From Bacteroidaceae bacterium (GTDB lineage Bacteria; Bacteroidota; Bacteroidia; Bacteroidales; Bacteroidaceae), in the NCBI GenBank assembly GCA_017546505.1, contig JAFYWV010000018.1, positions 43,368 through 107,367 of the forward strand: a stretch of DNA of 64,000 nt, read 5' to 3'. The position numbers and the translations under genes were made by a program. Each line of letters starts with the position of its first letter. Position 1 is the first letter of the stretch. The notes under the pieces were generated by a model. The model worked only from the letters and a program-made list of their open reading frames with translations. It was not told where the DNA came from and searched no databases. Positions 52,560 through 63,358 of the stretch are shown here, one piece after another.

Positions 52560-54812
52560 ATGAAACGATTACTTTTATCTTTACCGTTGCTTGCACTGCT
52601 TTTTACAACATCGTGCAACGACGACATCTTCAACCAGCAACCCGAAGAGAGTGGTCAAGTGATTTTCAATGCAAAGATACAGAACACCACACGGGCAACA
52701 GATGTACAATTTGAGACAAATGACGAAATCAGTATTTTTGCATCACAGGTGGGTGGTGACACCATCGGAACTTATGCATACAATTTCAGGTACAAATTCG
52801 ATGGCAGTTTCTTCAGATCGGATTACATACTAACCTATCCCGAGTCGGGCAATGATTTGCAGTTCTATGCAATCTATCCCTACGGTGAATACAGCGTTCC
52901 ATATTTCACTCACACAGTCAACAGCGACCAGAGAAACCACGCAGACTATACAGCCAGCGACCTGATGACAGCCTCGGCCGTAGGAAACAGAAACGAAATA
53001 GTTGATTTGACATTCACTCACAGAATGTCAAAGATTGTCATCAACATCTCTTCCGGGAATATGCCGGCCGGCGAACAGATGCTCACCTTTAAAAACATAA
53101 AGCAAACTGCAAGTGTCAACCTGAACGCCAACACATATTATGCCAACGACAATACCGTAGGTGATGTAATAGCAGCACCAAACGGCACCAACAGTTTCAA
53201 GGCACTCTTTCCCCCACAAACAGTCACTGGAGACAGTGTGATTGCAGTAATATCCATTGGAGGAGAAGAGTTCAGATGGATTGCAGAAAGTGATATGAGA
53301 TTCCACTCAGGCATTGAGTACGTTTATAACCTTGACATTGACGAGGAGAACAACATTGCCTTCGTCACCCAGATTAATCCCTGGGAAGAGCCAAAGACCA
53401 TATTTGCAGACGTTGCAGGCTACGTGGAAAATATGAGACAGGTACTCTACAATGGCAATGGCTATATGACCAACCACGACGACTTTGGCATTCCTGCTCT
53501 AAAGTTGACAACCGACTTTTGGTGCGAAGACATCGCTTATCCCAACGACAATAGCTGGTTCTTATACGACTACCATTTGGATTTCCGTATGGGCAACTAT
53601 CGCCGCACCAATTCAACCTGGAACCAGCTGTACCACATCATTGACTATGCCAATGAAATCATACGCGTCATAACCACAAACGATTACAACAAGGACGAGA
53701 ACTACACCGAGGAGAATGCCAACAGATACTTGAGCGAGGCTTATGCTCTTCGTGCATACGCATACTTTAACCTCGTAAATTTGTGGCAACATCCATACAG
53801 AAAAAATCCCGAAGCGCCAGGTGTGCCTGTCAGGACTGAAAGCGAGAACCTCCAACACAGAGTCCCTGTCAAAGATATTTACAGTTTGATTATCAGCGAC
53901 CTTGACAAGGCATACAAGAACTTGGAAGGCCTGGGTTATAGCAATGCAGGCAAGGCCGGTATCAGTGAATATTCGGTAGCAGCAATATATGCAAACGTAC
54001 TTATGTTCACCGGAGATTATGAAAATGCAGCAAAATATGCCGAGGCTGCCATTGCCGGTGGCAACCTCAACAATGAGGCCGATATGCTCAGCGGTTTCAA
54101 CTCACTTGGTATGCCCGAGGTTATCTGGGGCTACGATGTGACAAGCGACAATACGACATACTATGCATCGTTCTTCTCACACGTAGACGCATATATGAGC
54201 GGTTATGGTGGTGCTGTTGGTTACCGCAAGCTGATAGCATCGGACCTATACAACAAGATTGCCGAGAACGATGTTCGTAAGGGATGGTTCGGTTATAACG
54301 AAAACTACAACCTACTTCAAAACGATTTCTCAAGCGAGCAGAGCCTGGGCTTTGACAAATATATACCGAACAAGTTCCGCGATATTTATTTGACCTCGAA
54401 TGGAAATGCCGGCGAATATACAAGTGATATTATATACACCCGTATTGCAGAGATGTATTTTGTTGCTGCCGAAGCCTATTACCTTGCCGGCAACGAACAT
54501 AAGGCAAAGGAGATGCTGAATGCAATTATGGTTACACGTGTTCCTGATTACAGCTGCACAATGACAGGTGAGCAGTTCTACAACGAGATTTGCATCCAGA
54601 AGCGTATTGAGATGTGGATGGAAGGTTGCCGTCTGTTCGACGCCAAGCGTCGTGGAGAGACCATCAACCGAGAGGTCAGCGAGAACCACTCAACAACAGC
54701 ACTTGATGACTACGGAACAAGGCAGTACAAGGCTGATGTGGATTACCGTATGCGTTTCCACTTCCCTGAAAAGGTGCTTGAGAACAACCCGGACATCACA
54801 GACAACGAATAA
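52560..54812 (+). CDS. Fimbrillin-like / SusD-like fusion lipoprotein
   Basis: The 750-residue lipoprotein has a signal peptide ending TTSC (Cys19). Residues about 30-265 form a fimbrillin-like domain (VIFNAKI, TRATDVQFETNDEISIFA, HRMSKIVINI, FPPQ, YVYNLDID). From about residue 290 a RagB/SusD-type helical domain follows, with YHIIDYANEIIRVI, AEAYALRAYAYFNLVNLW, RTESENLQHRVPVKDIYSLIISDLDKA and RIAEMYFVAAEAYYLAG. SusD proteins bind glycans over a SusC pore, but no susC is next to it. The neighbouring gene at 54,954 shares the fimbrillin-like half. Confidence 0.85.
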   Translation: MKRLLLSLPLLALLFTTSCNDDIFNQQPEESGQVIFNAKIQNTTRATDVQFETNDEISIFASQVGGDTIGTYAYNFRYKFDGSFFRSDYILTYPESGNDLQFYAIYPYGEYSVPYFTHTVNSDQRNHADYTASDLMTASAVGNRNEIVDLTFTHRMSKIVINISSGNMPAGEQMLTFKNIKQTASVNLNANTYYANDNTVGDVIAAPNGTNSFKALFPPQTVTGDSVIAVISIGGEEFRWIAESDMRFHSGIEYVYNLDIDEENNIAFVTQINPWEEPKTIFADVAGYVENMRQVLYNGNGYMTNHDDFGIPALKLTTDFWCEDIAYPNDNSWFLYDYHLDFRMGNYRRTNSTWNQLYHIIDYANEIIRVITTNDYNKDENYTEENANRYLSEAYALRAYAYFNLVNLWQHPYRKNPEAPGVPVRTESENLQHRVPVKDIYSLIISDLDKAYKNLEGLGYSNAGKAGISEYSVAAIYANVLMFTGDYENAAKYAEAAIAGGNLNNEADMLSGFNSLGMPEVIWGYDVTSDNTTYYASFFSHVDAYMSGYGGAVGYRKLIASDLYNKIAENDVRKGWFGYNENYNLLQNDFSSEQSLGFDKYIPNKFRDIYLTSNGNAGEYTSDIIYTRIAEMYFVAAEAYYLAGNEHKAKEMLNAIMVTRVPDYSCTMTGEQFYNEICIQKRIEMWMEGCRLFDAKRRGETINREVSENHSTTALDDYGTRQYKADVDYRMRFHFPEKVLENNPDITDNE

Positions 54813-54853
54813 CAGCCGACTTGCCACCTGTTTGGCAAAAGATGCAATTCATT

Positions 54854-54893
54854 TTTTCATCTACAGGGTGCATATGTCCCCTGTAGATGAAAA
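54854..54893. terminator. Inverted repeat between two fimbrillin-domain genes
   Basis: A perfect 15-bp palindrome (arms TTTTCATCTACAGGG and its complement) over a 10-nt spacer. No T-run follows on either strand, so it may be an attenuator or an mRNA-stabilising hairpin more than a full terminator. Confidence 0.6.
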
Positions 54894-54953
54894 TACATAT
54901 AATTTATTTACATTCTCCACAGCGTATTCCATAGGCTGTTCAGACATATTACT

Positions 54954-56258
54954 ATGAAAAAGAGAGTTTTACCATTCTTACTACTTGCCTTGTTTTCAGC
55001 AATATCGTGTAACAATGAACACGATATTCCGAACACAGAGAACTGCAACAGCGTGAGATTCAATGCGAAAGTAGGAAAATCCACGCGAGCAACAGACATT
55101 CAATTCGAGACAGGTGACGAGATAAGCATTTATGCATCATATACCGATTCAGAAGAAGTTGGTACATACGCACAGAATGTAAGATACCGGTTTGAGGACA
55201 ATATCTTCATTACAAACGACAATTTGAGCTACCCAAAATCGGGCGACGACCTTCAATTCAATGCTGTATACCCTTACAGAGAATATATAGTGCCTGAATT
55301 CCAATTTGCAGTAAAGAAAGACCAACGCACACACAGCGGCTACACAGAGAGCGACCTTATGACAGCGTCGGCCATTGGCAACAAGAACGGAACCGTTGAT
55401 TTGACATTCAGCCACAGACTTTCAAAAGTAGTCATCAATATCTTTTCCGATAATATGCCGGCCGGTGAACAAGAACTTACGGTCAAAGATGTGAGATATA
55501 TTGCAGATGTCAATTTACTCAACAACACTTGCTATGCCGACAACGACAGTCTATGCAATATCATTGCATCTTCAAACGGCACCAACAGTTTCAAGGTTCT
55601 TCTACCTCCACAAGCAATCTCCCAAGACACTGTCTTTGCAGAGATACGCATTGGTGACAAGGTGTATGAATGGACTGCAGACAAAAACGTCACACTCAAT
55701 CCGGGTGTCGAATATACATACAACATCAACATTGACGAAGCAAACCTGTTGTCTGAGTGGATACCGATTGGCAAAGCCATCTATACCGAAGATTTAGTGA
55801 CAACATTCTTTGATGTAGAAAACGTCACATACGAGGTTGAGGCAGAGCAGTCCACAAAAAACCCTTACATAATACGTATCATAGACCCGTATGGCGCAGC
55901 ATACCCTCATAACCAAGATGGCGATTATGACACAACGACAAAACACTATATGGTTTTCAATTGCGAGGACCCCGAGGGTATCTACATTGAAGATTTCCAC
56001 TATTCGGGGATGAACTGGGGATATGGAGAATTCATTATGGGAAGTCTGGCGTACTACTATATGGCAAACAACAGCGCTACATTTGAAGAGATAAAAGCAA
56101 GCGGATATTGCGGAACACTGGACGAAAATCTATGCATTACATTCCCTGCAAAATCATTAATTATAAGTATGACAGAATACAATGAGGGCGGTTTCTATCA
56201 TTCCAACATAAATGCAGCCTTCAGACTCGACTTGAGCACAACAACGCTTGCTGAATGA
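54954..56258 (+). CDS. Fimbrillin-domain lipoprotein
   Basis: The 434-residue lipoprotein signal ends AISC (Cys19). Its N-terminal half is clearly homologous to that of the preceding gene: RATDIQFETGDEISIYA, DLMTASAIGNKNGTVDLTF, NMPAGEQELT and NGTNSF in the same order. The C-terminal half (about 270-434) is a different beta domain (PYIIRIIDPYGAAYP, NCEDPEGIYIEDF). The pair looks like a duplicated surface-anchor domain carrying different partner domains. The function of the second domain is not recognised. Confidence 0.8.
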   Translation: MKKRVLPFLLLALFSAISCNNEHDIPNTENCNSVRFNAKVGKSTRATDIQFETGDEISIYASYTDSEEVGTYAQNVRYRFEDNIFITNDNLSYPKSGDDLQFNAVYPYREYIVPEFQFAVKKDQRTHSGYTESDLMTASAIGNKNGTVDLTFSHRLSKVVINIFSDNMPAGEQELTVKDVRYIADVNLLNNTCYADNDSLCNIIASSNGTNSFKVLLPPQAISQDTVFAEIRIGDKVYEWTADKNVTLNPGVEYTYNINIDEANLLSEWIPIGKAIYTEDLVTTFFDVENVTYEVEAEQSTKNPYIIRIIDPYGAAYPHNQDGDYDTTTKHYMVFNCEDPEGIYIEDFHYSGMNWGYGEFIMGSLAYYYMANNSATFEEIKASGYCGTLDENLCITFPAKSLIISMTEYNEGGFYHSNINAAFRLDLSTTTLAE

Positions 56259-56265
56259 CAAATAT

Positions 56266-56310
56266 AAAGAACCGTCTCTTGCCTTTACAAGGCCGGAGAC
56301 AGTTCTTTAT
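56266..56310. terminator. Bidirectional terminator between convergent genes
   Basis: A three-part stem (AAAGAAC/GTTCTTT, GTCTC/GAGAC, GCCTT/AAGGC) with small internal loops. It overlaps the stop codon of the pseudouridine synthase gene on the other strand. Confidence 0.85.
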
Positions 56311-57947
56311 TCAAATGAGGGTTCTGAAGTCAGCTCTACACGCTCACCACTAACCGGATGAACAAAACTCAATGACGAAGCGTGCAGCATAAGCCTCTCA
56401 GCGGCTGTGCCATAGAGAGTATCGCCCACTATGGGGCAATCGAGCCCGGCCTTGTGTGCTGCGTGCACACGCAACTGATGGGTGCGCCCTGTCACCGGTT
56501 CAAAGCATACAACAGCGCAGCGACGTCCATCACGCTCAACCGTGTCAACGACGTTATAACGTGTAACTGCAGGCTTGCCGGCAACATAATCGACCTTTTG
56601 CCGCGGACGGTTCTCGTAATCGGCGGCGAGCGGAAGTTCTATGACACCATCACTTTTTTCAGGCACTCCGTCAAGCACCGCCATATAACGTTTATCTATC
56701 TCACGCGCAGCAAACCTGCGTTGCAGCTCCTTGTACACTCCAATTGACTTTGCCGCCACCAGAAGCCCCGATGTTGCCATATCAAGACGATGCACCACAT
56801 AGAGTTCGTTGCTGTGCAGATACTCGTCGCGCAACCACTGCTGAACCGATGTTCCGCCCACTATTCCGGGCACAGAGAGCACCCCGGCGGGCTTATCGAC
56901 CACTATAATATACTCATCTTCGTATATTATGCCGGGATTGCTTATATCACCTCCTTTCTCGAGTGCATTCTCCTCAACATCCAACCCCCGGAGCATAAAG
57001 CCGAGTATGGGCTCACACTTGCTCTTGCAGGCGCCATAGAAACAGCCGTCGCGGCGCACCTCGCCCTGAGGTGATGCACCGAACCAAAACTCGGCCACAG
57101 CAAGTGGCTTCAACGAGTGCGAATATGCATATTGCAACAATTTGGGTGCTGCGCACTCCCCTGCTCCACCCGGCGGAATAATGCCGGAGTGCTCGGCAAA
57201 TATATCAAGCAGACTCTTTTCGACACCACCGCCATTAAGTACCTTGAATTGCTTGAACAGCCAACGTTGCAAGGCTGCAGAACGGCGCTTGCGCTCATCT
57301 TTCATTGCTGCAATTGACGCTTTCAAAGGAGCTGCGACACTCTCGCACTCGGCAATCTTCTGTTGCCACCTTGCTGTCACGCGTTTGAGTTCGGCCTTCA
57401 GGAACTGGCTCTCGCGCACAAAAGCAGCCTCTTCTGCGGCCGACAGCATTGCTGTTGCACGCGCGGCATCGCGTTGCCGTTTGCGACAGCGCATATCCTC
57501 ACGCATTGCAGAGATATCCTTTTCCATAGCACTCCTCAAAGCACCCACAGCAGCAATGGCATCGCTATACTCCCGGCTGCACTCAAAATCCTTGATTTTC
57601 CTGTTCAAGGCCGAGATTTCGGCCTCTTCTTGTTTGAAGTACCCGTTTGGCGACTGCAAATCGAACACAGGCGGAACGAAGCCCGGGATATTATTGCTGC
57701 CGGCAAGAAGCCCCGAAAAGGCAGCAAGATAGCCAATAGAGCCATTAACGTCACGGACAACAAGAACACCGAACATTTTGCCCCGTGCCGCATCGGCGGC
57801 AACAGCACTGTCACGCGACAACATAGCACGTACCTCTTCGGCTGCCATCACGCACAACGGGTGGGGCGAATAGTAAAAAGGGTTGTTGAAGCGCTGTGGC
57901 ACTTCAACAACCGATATATCTGATTTGAAACGGTGGAGCAATGTCAT
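56307..57947 (-). CDS. RluA-family pseudouridine synthase with long N-terminal extension
   Basis: The ATG at 57,947 overlaps the stop of the GH110 gene by one base (TGATG). The 546-residue protein has a C-terminal synthase domain (about 330-546) with IIVVDKPAGVLSVPG, the catalytic HRLDMATSGLL and TGRTHQLRVHAAH. The N-terminal 320 residues hold a coiled coil (about 105-225) and a Cys-containing part (FYGACKSKCEPI). The enzyme class isomerises uridines in rRNA or tRNA. The RNA target is unknown. Confidence 0.85.
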   Translation of the reverse strand: MTLLHRFKSDISVVEVPQRFNNPFYYSPHPLCVMAAEEVRAMLSRDSAVAADAARGKMFGVLVVRDVNGSIGYLAAFSGLLAGSNNIPGFVPPVFDLQSPNGYFKQEEAEISALNRKIKDFECSREYSDAIAAVGALRSAMEKDISAMREDMRCRKRQRDAARATAMLSAAEEAAFVRESQFLKAELKRVTARWQQKIAECESVAAPLKASIAAMKDERKRRSAALQRWLFKQFKVLNGGGVEKSLLDIFAEHSGIIPPGGAGECAAPKLLQYAYSHSLKPLAVAEFWFGASPQGEVRRDGCFYGACKSKCEPILGFMLRGLDVEENALEKGGDISNPGIIYEDEYIIVVDKPAGVLSVPGIVGGTSVQQWLRDEYLHSNELYVVHRLDMATSGLLVAAKSIGVYKELQRRFAAREIDKRYMAVLDGVPEKSDGVIELPLAADYENRPRQKVDYVAGKPAVTRYNVVDTVERDGRRCAVVCFEPVTGRTHQLRVHAAHKAGLDCPIVGDTLYGTAAERLMLHASSLSFVHPVSGERVELTSEPSFE

Positions 57948-59782
57948 CAATAACGGTACATTACATCCTTCTGTTCATCAAAGCCATTGCAGAACTCATT
58001 GTTCTCAATGGTTACATTTGTAACCTTATCGAACAAGAAACGGTATCTGTTCCAATGGAAAGGAGCAAAGTCGTTGTTCTGCACCACCTTGTTGCCACGG
58101 AACACCAAGCCATCGAGCGACTTTGCATAAACGATTGGCGCATCGAAAGTCTCGAAGATATTGTTCTCAATCACGACACCCTTGCCGTTGCCACCGTGGA
58201 AATACTTGGTCTGCGAAGCGAGGTCGGGAATTTCGGGATAGATTGAGATTATGCCGTTTGTGAACTGGAACATACTTGTGAGGGCATTGATGAAACGGTT
58301 GTTGCGGATTACGACGTCGCGGCAAGCGCCGGTCTCGAACCAACCGTTGCAATCACCGCAAAGCAAGATTGCAGTACCCGAAGTATGGTCGAATGTGTTG
58401 TTTTCGACAAGTGTCTTCTTTGGAGTGCTGAACAGAGCGCCACGGGCGCGGTTATTGCGGATTGTATTGCCGGCAAAATAGACCTCGGGAGTCCACTCAA
58501 GGTTCTCTATGCCATATTTACCGTTGGCAATATCGGCCGGCAGCGGTTTCTCGAACTTTATCTTGAACTCCTTGCAACCTGCAAGCTGTTCCTTGTCAAA
58601 TGGTGCAATCTCTACAACACGGTTGCCCTCGGTAATCTCCATAATATCGGAGCGCACGAACTGCACGCTGTCGCCGGCACCACCCCAATAGAAGCCATAG
58701 GCCTGACCGTGCATATAACGGCCAACCAAAGTATTGTCATCAATGCGCTCGACAACACGCAGATAGGTGCCGTGAACATTGATGGCATCGTCCATCATAC
58801 CCTCATAAAAGCCATTCACTGAGGTTATCTTTCCCTTGCAGCCCGAGAAGTGCGTGGCATCGGCCTGTGTGGTAAAATAGCGTTCGTTGTCGCGCAATGA
58901 CACGCGGAAACCGTCGAGTGTGATATTCTCGCTCATCTGCGCAAGCAAGCCCATACCTTCGGCGTAAAATACCCTTGAATTCAACAGGCTTGTATTCTTG
59001 CACTCAGTAACAAAAATGCCTGGTGTGGGACGGGCATACGAGCGCATTGCAATGACACTGCCTGGAACAAGGCGTGCATCGTTCCAGGGCGCACGGACGA
59101 CATAGGGTTCAACCTCCTCGACACCCGATGTTCCGACACCGATGTCGCTTGTGGTGTATATGATGTGCTTTGTATCACCTTCAAAAGCAATACCCCAACC
59201 GGGAACGAACTCCCAATTGCTGCCATAAACGACAAGGCGTCCATTGTCTACACGGTAATTCACGTATGGCGCAATGCGGTATGTTATATAGCCGCCGGCA
59301 TTCTCAAGCACCTCGACCTGAGTAATCTGCGGCACACGGGTGTCGACTGCTATTCCTTTCAGCGTACAATTTTCGCACTCGACCATAGCAACCGGCAACA
59401 TACGGCCATTCATCATCAAATTGGCATATTCGCTGCCGGTATGTGTCGGAAGGTTCTCCAGTGTGAAATTTTTCATTCCCTCAAGAGCCACCGCCACACG
59501 TTTGGGATTATCCTGGTCGTGGTTCGACACGTAATATTCGCGCACAAGTGCGCTGTCGGGATAGAAATCGTATTCACCGCTGTCAATCAACAGCCGGGCA
59601 GGAATTTCGCCTTTGCACTCGGCCTTGATGGTTTCAAAAGCCAAAGCGAATTCCTGTGTCATATCCTCACCTGTACCGGGAACGATACCGAAATCAGAAC
59701 CATAATAGCATTTTGTACCGTTTCCACAAGAAAACAATGTAAACATCAATGCTACACCAAATAAGATGCGTGCTTTTTTCAT
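57947..59782 (-). CDS. GH110 exo-alpha-galactosidase lipoprotein
   Basis: The 611-residue protein starts at 59,782 with a lipoprotein signal (MFTLFSC). The body is a right-handed beta helix with many Asn-rich turns. Motifs such as GIVPGTGEDMTQEF, YYVSNHDQDNPKR and HFSGCKGKITSVNG are those of the GH110 enzymes of Bacteroides, which cut terminal alpha-1,3-linked galactose, including blood group B. Anchoring on the outer membrane or periplasmic face is expected. It is cotranscribed with the pseudouridine synthase. Confidence 0.85.
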   Translation of the reverse strand: MKKARILFGVALMFTLFSCGNGTKCYYGSDFGIVPGTGEDMTQEFALAFETIKAECKGEIPARLLIDSGEYDFYPDSALVREYYVSNHDQDNPKRVAVALEGMKNFTLENLPTHTGSEYANLMMNGRMLPVAMVECENCTLKGIAVDTRVPQITQVEVLENAGGYITYRIAPYVNYRVDNGRLVVYGSNWEFVPGWGIAFEGDTKHIIYTTSDIGVGTSGVEEVEPYVVRAPWNDARLVPGSVIAMRSYARPTPGIFVTECKNTSLLNSRVFYAEGMGLLAQMSENITLDGFRVSLRDNERYFTTQADATHFSGCKGKITSVNGFYEGMMDDAINVHGTYLRVVERIDDNTLVGRYMHGQAYGFYWGGAGDSVQFVRSDIMEITEGNRVVEIAPFDKEQLAGCKEFKIKFEKPLPADIANGKYGIENLEWTPEVYFAGNTIRNNRARGALFSTPKKTLVENNTFDHTSGTAILLCGDCNGWFETGACRDVVIRNNRFINALTSMFQFTNGIISIYPEIPDLASQTKYFHGGNGKGVVIENNIFETFDAPIVYAKSLDGLVFRGNKVVQNNDFAPFHWNRYRFLFDKVTNVTIENNEFCNGFDEQKDVMYRY

Positions 59783-59874
59783 AATCCAAAACATTTTCTG
59801 CGAAGATAGGACATTTTAACCTATTTTTGGCAGATTTTTAAAAAAAACTGACAAACCATGCAGTCGCTTTTGAT

Positions 59875-59890
59875 TTGGCACACTTTTTGC
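59875..59890 (+). promoter_or_regulatory. Candidate sigma-54 promoter upstream of secA
   Basis: TTGGCACACTTTTTGC matches the -24/-12 consensus (TTGGCACG-N4-TTGC) with one difference and exact spacing between GG and GC. An 11-bp inverted repeat (AGAGAATAAAT and ATTTATTCTCT, 59,892-59,926) follows. A separate -7 box TATCTTTG lies at 59,957-59,964 without a clear -33 box. Confidence 0.45.
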
Positions 59891-60022
59891 GAGAGAATAA
59901 ATGAAGTTTGTCAAATTTATTCTCTTACAGATACCGACACTTTGGCAAATTATCATTATCTTTGCAATTAATAGCGCATAACACACTTGCGCCGAACCAA
60001 AAGAATAAAAAAACAACAATAT

Positions 60023-63000
60023 ATGGGTTTTAACGAATTTATAAGTAAAATTTTCGGCAACAAGGCTAGCCGCGATATGAAGGAAATTCAGCCTTGGGTA
60101 GAAAAGGTAAAAGCCGCATATCCGGCAATTTCGGCTTTGAGTAACGACGAATTACGTGCTGCATCGGCAGCACTCAAGGCCAAGATACAGAGTTCTGTAA
60201 CTGAAGAACGTGCCAAGATTGACGCACTGAAGGCAAGCATTGAGAACACCGAGCTTGAAAAGCGCGAAACAATATTCGCACAGATTGATAAACTGGAGAA
60301 AGAGGTGCTTGAGAAATTGGACAAGGCACTTGACGCGGCATTGCCCGAGGCTTTTGCTATCGTCAAGGACAGTGCACGCCGTTTTACAGAGCAGAATGAC
60401 GTTGTTGTAACAGCCAATGACTTTGACCGCGAACTTGCATCAAAGTTCGACTTTGTGACTATTGAGGACGACAAGGCCATATACCACAACCACTGGCAGG
60501 CCGGCGGCAACGACACTGTATGGAATATGATACACTATGACGTGCAGCTGTTCGGTGGCGTTGTATTGCACAAAGGAAAGATTGCCGAGATGGCGACCGG
60601 TGAGGGTAAGACACTTGTTGCGACGCTCCCGGTATTCTTGAACGCCCTCACAGGCAACGGTGTGCACGTGGTCACAGTGAACGACTACCTTGCAAAACGT
60701 GACTCGGAGTGGATGGGGCCTCTTTATATGTTCCACGGCTTGAGCGTCGACTGCATTGACAAGCATCGCCCGAATTCAGACGAGCGCCGCAGGGCATATA
60801 TGGCCGATATCACATTCGGAACAAACAACGAATTCGGTTTCGACTACCTGCGCGACAATATGGCAACACAGCCAAGCGACCTTGTACAGCGTATGCACAA
60901 CTACGCCATTGTCGACGAGGTCGACTCGGTGCTCATTGACGACGCACGTACACCACTTATCATCTCGGGTCCCGTACCACGCAGCACCGACCAGATGTTC
61001 GAGGAGTACCGCCCATTGGTGGAGCGCCTTGTCGAGGCTCAGAAAAAACTTGCTACACAGTTGCTTGCCGAGGCAAGAACAAAGATATACTCGGACAACA
61101 AGGAAGAGGTTAACGAGGGTTATCTCTCACTGTTCCGCAGCCACAAGGCACTGCCCAAGAACAAAGCACTCATAAAGTTGCTTAGCGAACCGGGCGTGAA
61201 GACAGGAATGCTCAAGACCGAGGAGATTTATCTGGAGCAGAACAACAAGCGTATGCCCGAGGCTATCGAGCCATTGTACTTTGTAATCGACGAGAAACAT
61301 AACAGCGCCGACCTCACGGACAAGGGTATCGAGCTTATCACAGGAAACCTCACAGACCAGAACTTCTTCGTTCTGCCCGACATTGCGTCGGAACTTTCTC
61401 TGCTTGAGAATGACGAAACACTCACAAGCGAGGAGAAGATTGCAAAGAAGGAGGAGATGCTCACCAACTACTCAATCAAGTCGGAGCGCATCCACACCAT
61501 AAACCAGCTGCTAAAGGCATACACAATGTTCGACCGCGACGTTGAATACGTTGTGTCAGAGGACGGACAGGTGAAGATTGTCGACGAACAGACAGGACGT
61601 ATTATGGAGGGTCGCCGCTACTCGGACGGATTGCACCAGGCCATTGAGGCGAAAGAGCGCGTGAAGGTTGAGGCTGCCACACAGACATTTGCAACCATCA
61701 CTTTGCAGAACTACTTCCGTATGTACCACAAGCTGTCGGGTATGACAGGTACTGCCGAAACGGAGGCAGGCGAATTTTGGGATATCTACAAGCTCGACGT
61801 GGTGGTTATTCCAACAAACCGCCCCATCGCGCGCAAGGATATGAACGACCGCATATACAAGACCAAACGCGAGAAATACAACGCCGTCATAGAGGAGATT
61901 GACGCGCTTGTCAAGGCAGGACGTCCTGTGCTTGTGGGTACAACATCGGTCGAGATTTCAGAGTTGCTCAGCCGTCTGCTCACAATACGCAAGATACCAC
62001 ACAACGTGCTTAATGCCAAACTGCACCAGAAGGAGGCCGACATCGTTGCAAAAGCCGGTTTCTCGGGCACTGTAACAATTGCCACCAATATGGCCGGTCG
62101 TGGTACCGACATCAAGTTGAGTAAAGAGGTGCGTGACGCCGGCGGTCTTGCAATCATCGGTACGGAGCGCCACGAGTCACGCCGTGTCGACCGCCAGTTG
62201 CGTGGTCGTGCCGGACGTCAGGGCGACCCGGGTTCTTCGGTATTCTTCGTATCACTCGAGGATAACCTTATGCGTCTGTTTGGCTCGGAGCGTATCTCAA
62301 AGACACTTGACCGACTGGGCTTCAAAGACGGCGAGATGATTGAACACTCAATGATTTCAAAATCAATCGAGCGCGCACAGAAGAAGGTGGAGGAGAACAA
62401 CTTCGGTATCCGCAAGCGCCTGCTTGAATATGACGACGTAATGAACAAGCAGCGTAACGTGGTGTACACCAAACGTCGCCACGCACTCATCGGAGAGCGC
62501 ATCGGTATGGACATTGTGAATATGCTATGGGACCGTTGTTGCAACATTGCCGAGAAGTACACCTTTGAGGATGCCAAGATGGAAACACTGCGACAGTTCT
62601 CGATAGAGCTGCCAATTGCAGAAGAGGCAAAATTTGACAAGATGGAGCCGGAGCAGAAGGCTGAGGCTATATTTGAGGTCGCAATGGCTACATTCAAACA
62701 ACGCACCGAGCGTATGGCAGAGATTGCATTGCCATTCATAAACTTCGTATATAAGGAGCACCCCGAGATGCACGACAAGAATATATACGTTCCTGTAACC
62801 GATGGGCGTCACATCTACCAGATACCTGTAAATGTGAAGGCTGCATACGAGTCACAGGGCAAGGAGGTTATCAAGTGTTTTGAAAAGGCAATACTGCTAC
62901 ACACCATAGACAACGCCTGGAAAGAGAACTTGCGCGACCTTGACGAATTGAAGCACTCTGTACAGAACGCCAGCTATGAGCAGAAAGACCCGTTGTTGAT

Positions 63001-63337
63001 ATTCAAACTGGAGTCGGTGACACTGTTCGACAATATGGTGGGCAAAATAAATGACCAGACAGCCGCCATACTTATGCGCGGACAGATTCCGGTACAGGAG
63101 AAAGAGCAGACAAGAGTAAATGTCGCTCCCGACCCAAGCCGCAACAAGCCACAGCAGAAGTATAACGAGTCGAAAGTAGACCTTAACGACCCCAACCAGC
63201 AGGCAGCCGCACAGCACGACACACGAGAAAATGCAAAACGCGAGCCACTGCGTGTAGAAAAGACTGTCGGCCGCAACGACCCTTGCCCTTGCGGAAGCGG
63301 CAAGAAGTTCAAAAACTGCCACGGCAAGAATATTTAA
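60023..63337 (+). CDS. secA: Preprotein translocase ATPase SecA
   Basis: The 1,104-residue motor drives preproteins through SecYEG. Walker A is [15 protein letters not shown], the DEVD box is in [21 protein letters not shown], and NMAGRGTDI and [13 protein letters not shown] form motifs V and VI. The C-terminal zinc tail is [13 protein letters not shown]. Large insertions, usual in Bacteroidetes SecA, explain the length. The start at 60,023 is chosen over an upstream TTG frame. Confidence 0.97.
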   Translation: MGFNEFISKIFGNKASRDMKEIQPWVEKVKAAYPAISALSNDELRAASAALKAKIQSSVTEERAKIDALKASIENTELEKRETIFAQIDKLEKEVLEKLDKALDAALPEAFAIVKDSARRFTEQNDVVVTANDFDRELASKFDFVTIEDDKAIYHNHWQAGGNDTVWNMIHYDVQLFGGVVLHKGKIAEMATGEGKTLVATLPVFLNALTGNGVHVVTVNDYLAKRDSEWMGPLYMFHGLSVDCIDKHRPNSDERRRAYMADITFGTNNEFGFDYLRDNMATQPSDLVQRMHNYAIVDEVDSVLIDDARTPLIISGPVPRSTDQMFEEYRPLVERLVEAQKKLATQLLAEARTKIYSDNKEEVNEGYLSLFRSHKALPKNKALIKLLSEPGVKTGMLKTEEIYLEQNNKRMPEAIEPLYFVIDEKHNSADLTDKGIELITGNLTDQNFFVLPDIASELSLLENDETLTSEEKIAKKEEMLTNYSIKSERIHTINQLLKAYTMFDRDVEYVVSEDGQVKIVDEQTGRIMEGRRYSDGLHQAIEAKERVKVEAATQTFATITLQNYFRMYHKLSGMTGTAETEAGEFWDIYKLDVVVIPTNRPIARKDMNDRIYKTKREKYNAVIEEIDALVKAGRPVLVGTTSVEISELLSRLLTIRKIPHNVLNAKLHQKEADIVAKAGFSGTVTIATNMAGRGTDIKLSKEVRDAGGLAIIGTERHESRRVDRQLRGRAGRQGDPGSSVFFVSLEDNLMRLFGSERISKTLDRLGFKDGEMIEHSMISKSIERAQKKVEENNFGIRKRLLEYDDVMNKQRNVVYTKRRHALIGERIGMDIVNMLWDRCCNIAEKYTFEDAKMETLRQFSIELPIAEEAKFDKMEPEQKAEAIFEVAMATFKQRTERMAEIALPFINFVYKEHPEMHDKNIYVPVTDGRHIYQIPVNVKAAYESQGKEVIKCFEKAILLHTIDNAWKENLRDLDELKHSVQNASYEQKDPLLIFKLESVTLFDNMVGKINDQTAAILMRGQIPVQEKEQTRVNVAPDPSRNKPQQKYNESKVDLNDPNQQAAAQHDTRENAKREPLRVEKTVGRNDPCPCGSGKKFKNCHGKNI

Positions 63338-63358
63338 AAAGCATAAAGCACAAGAATT

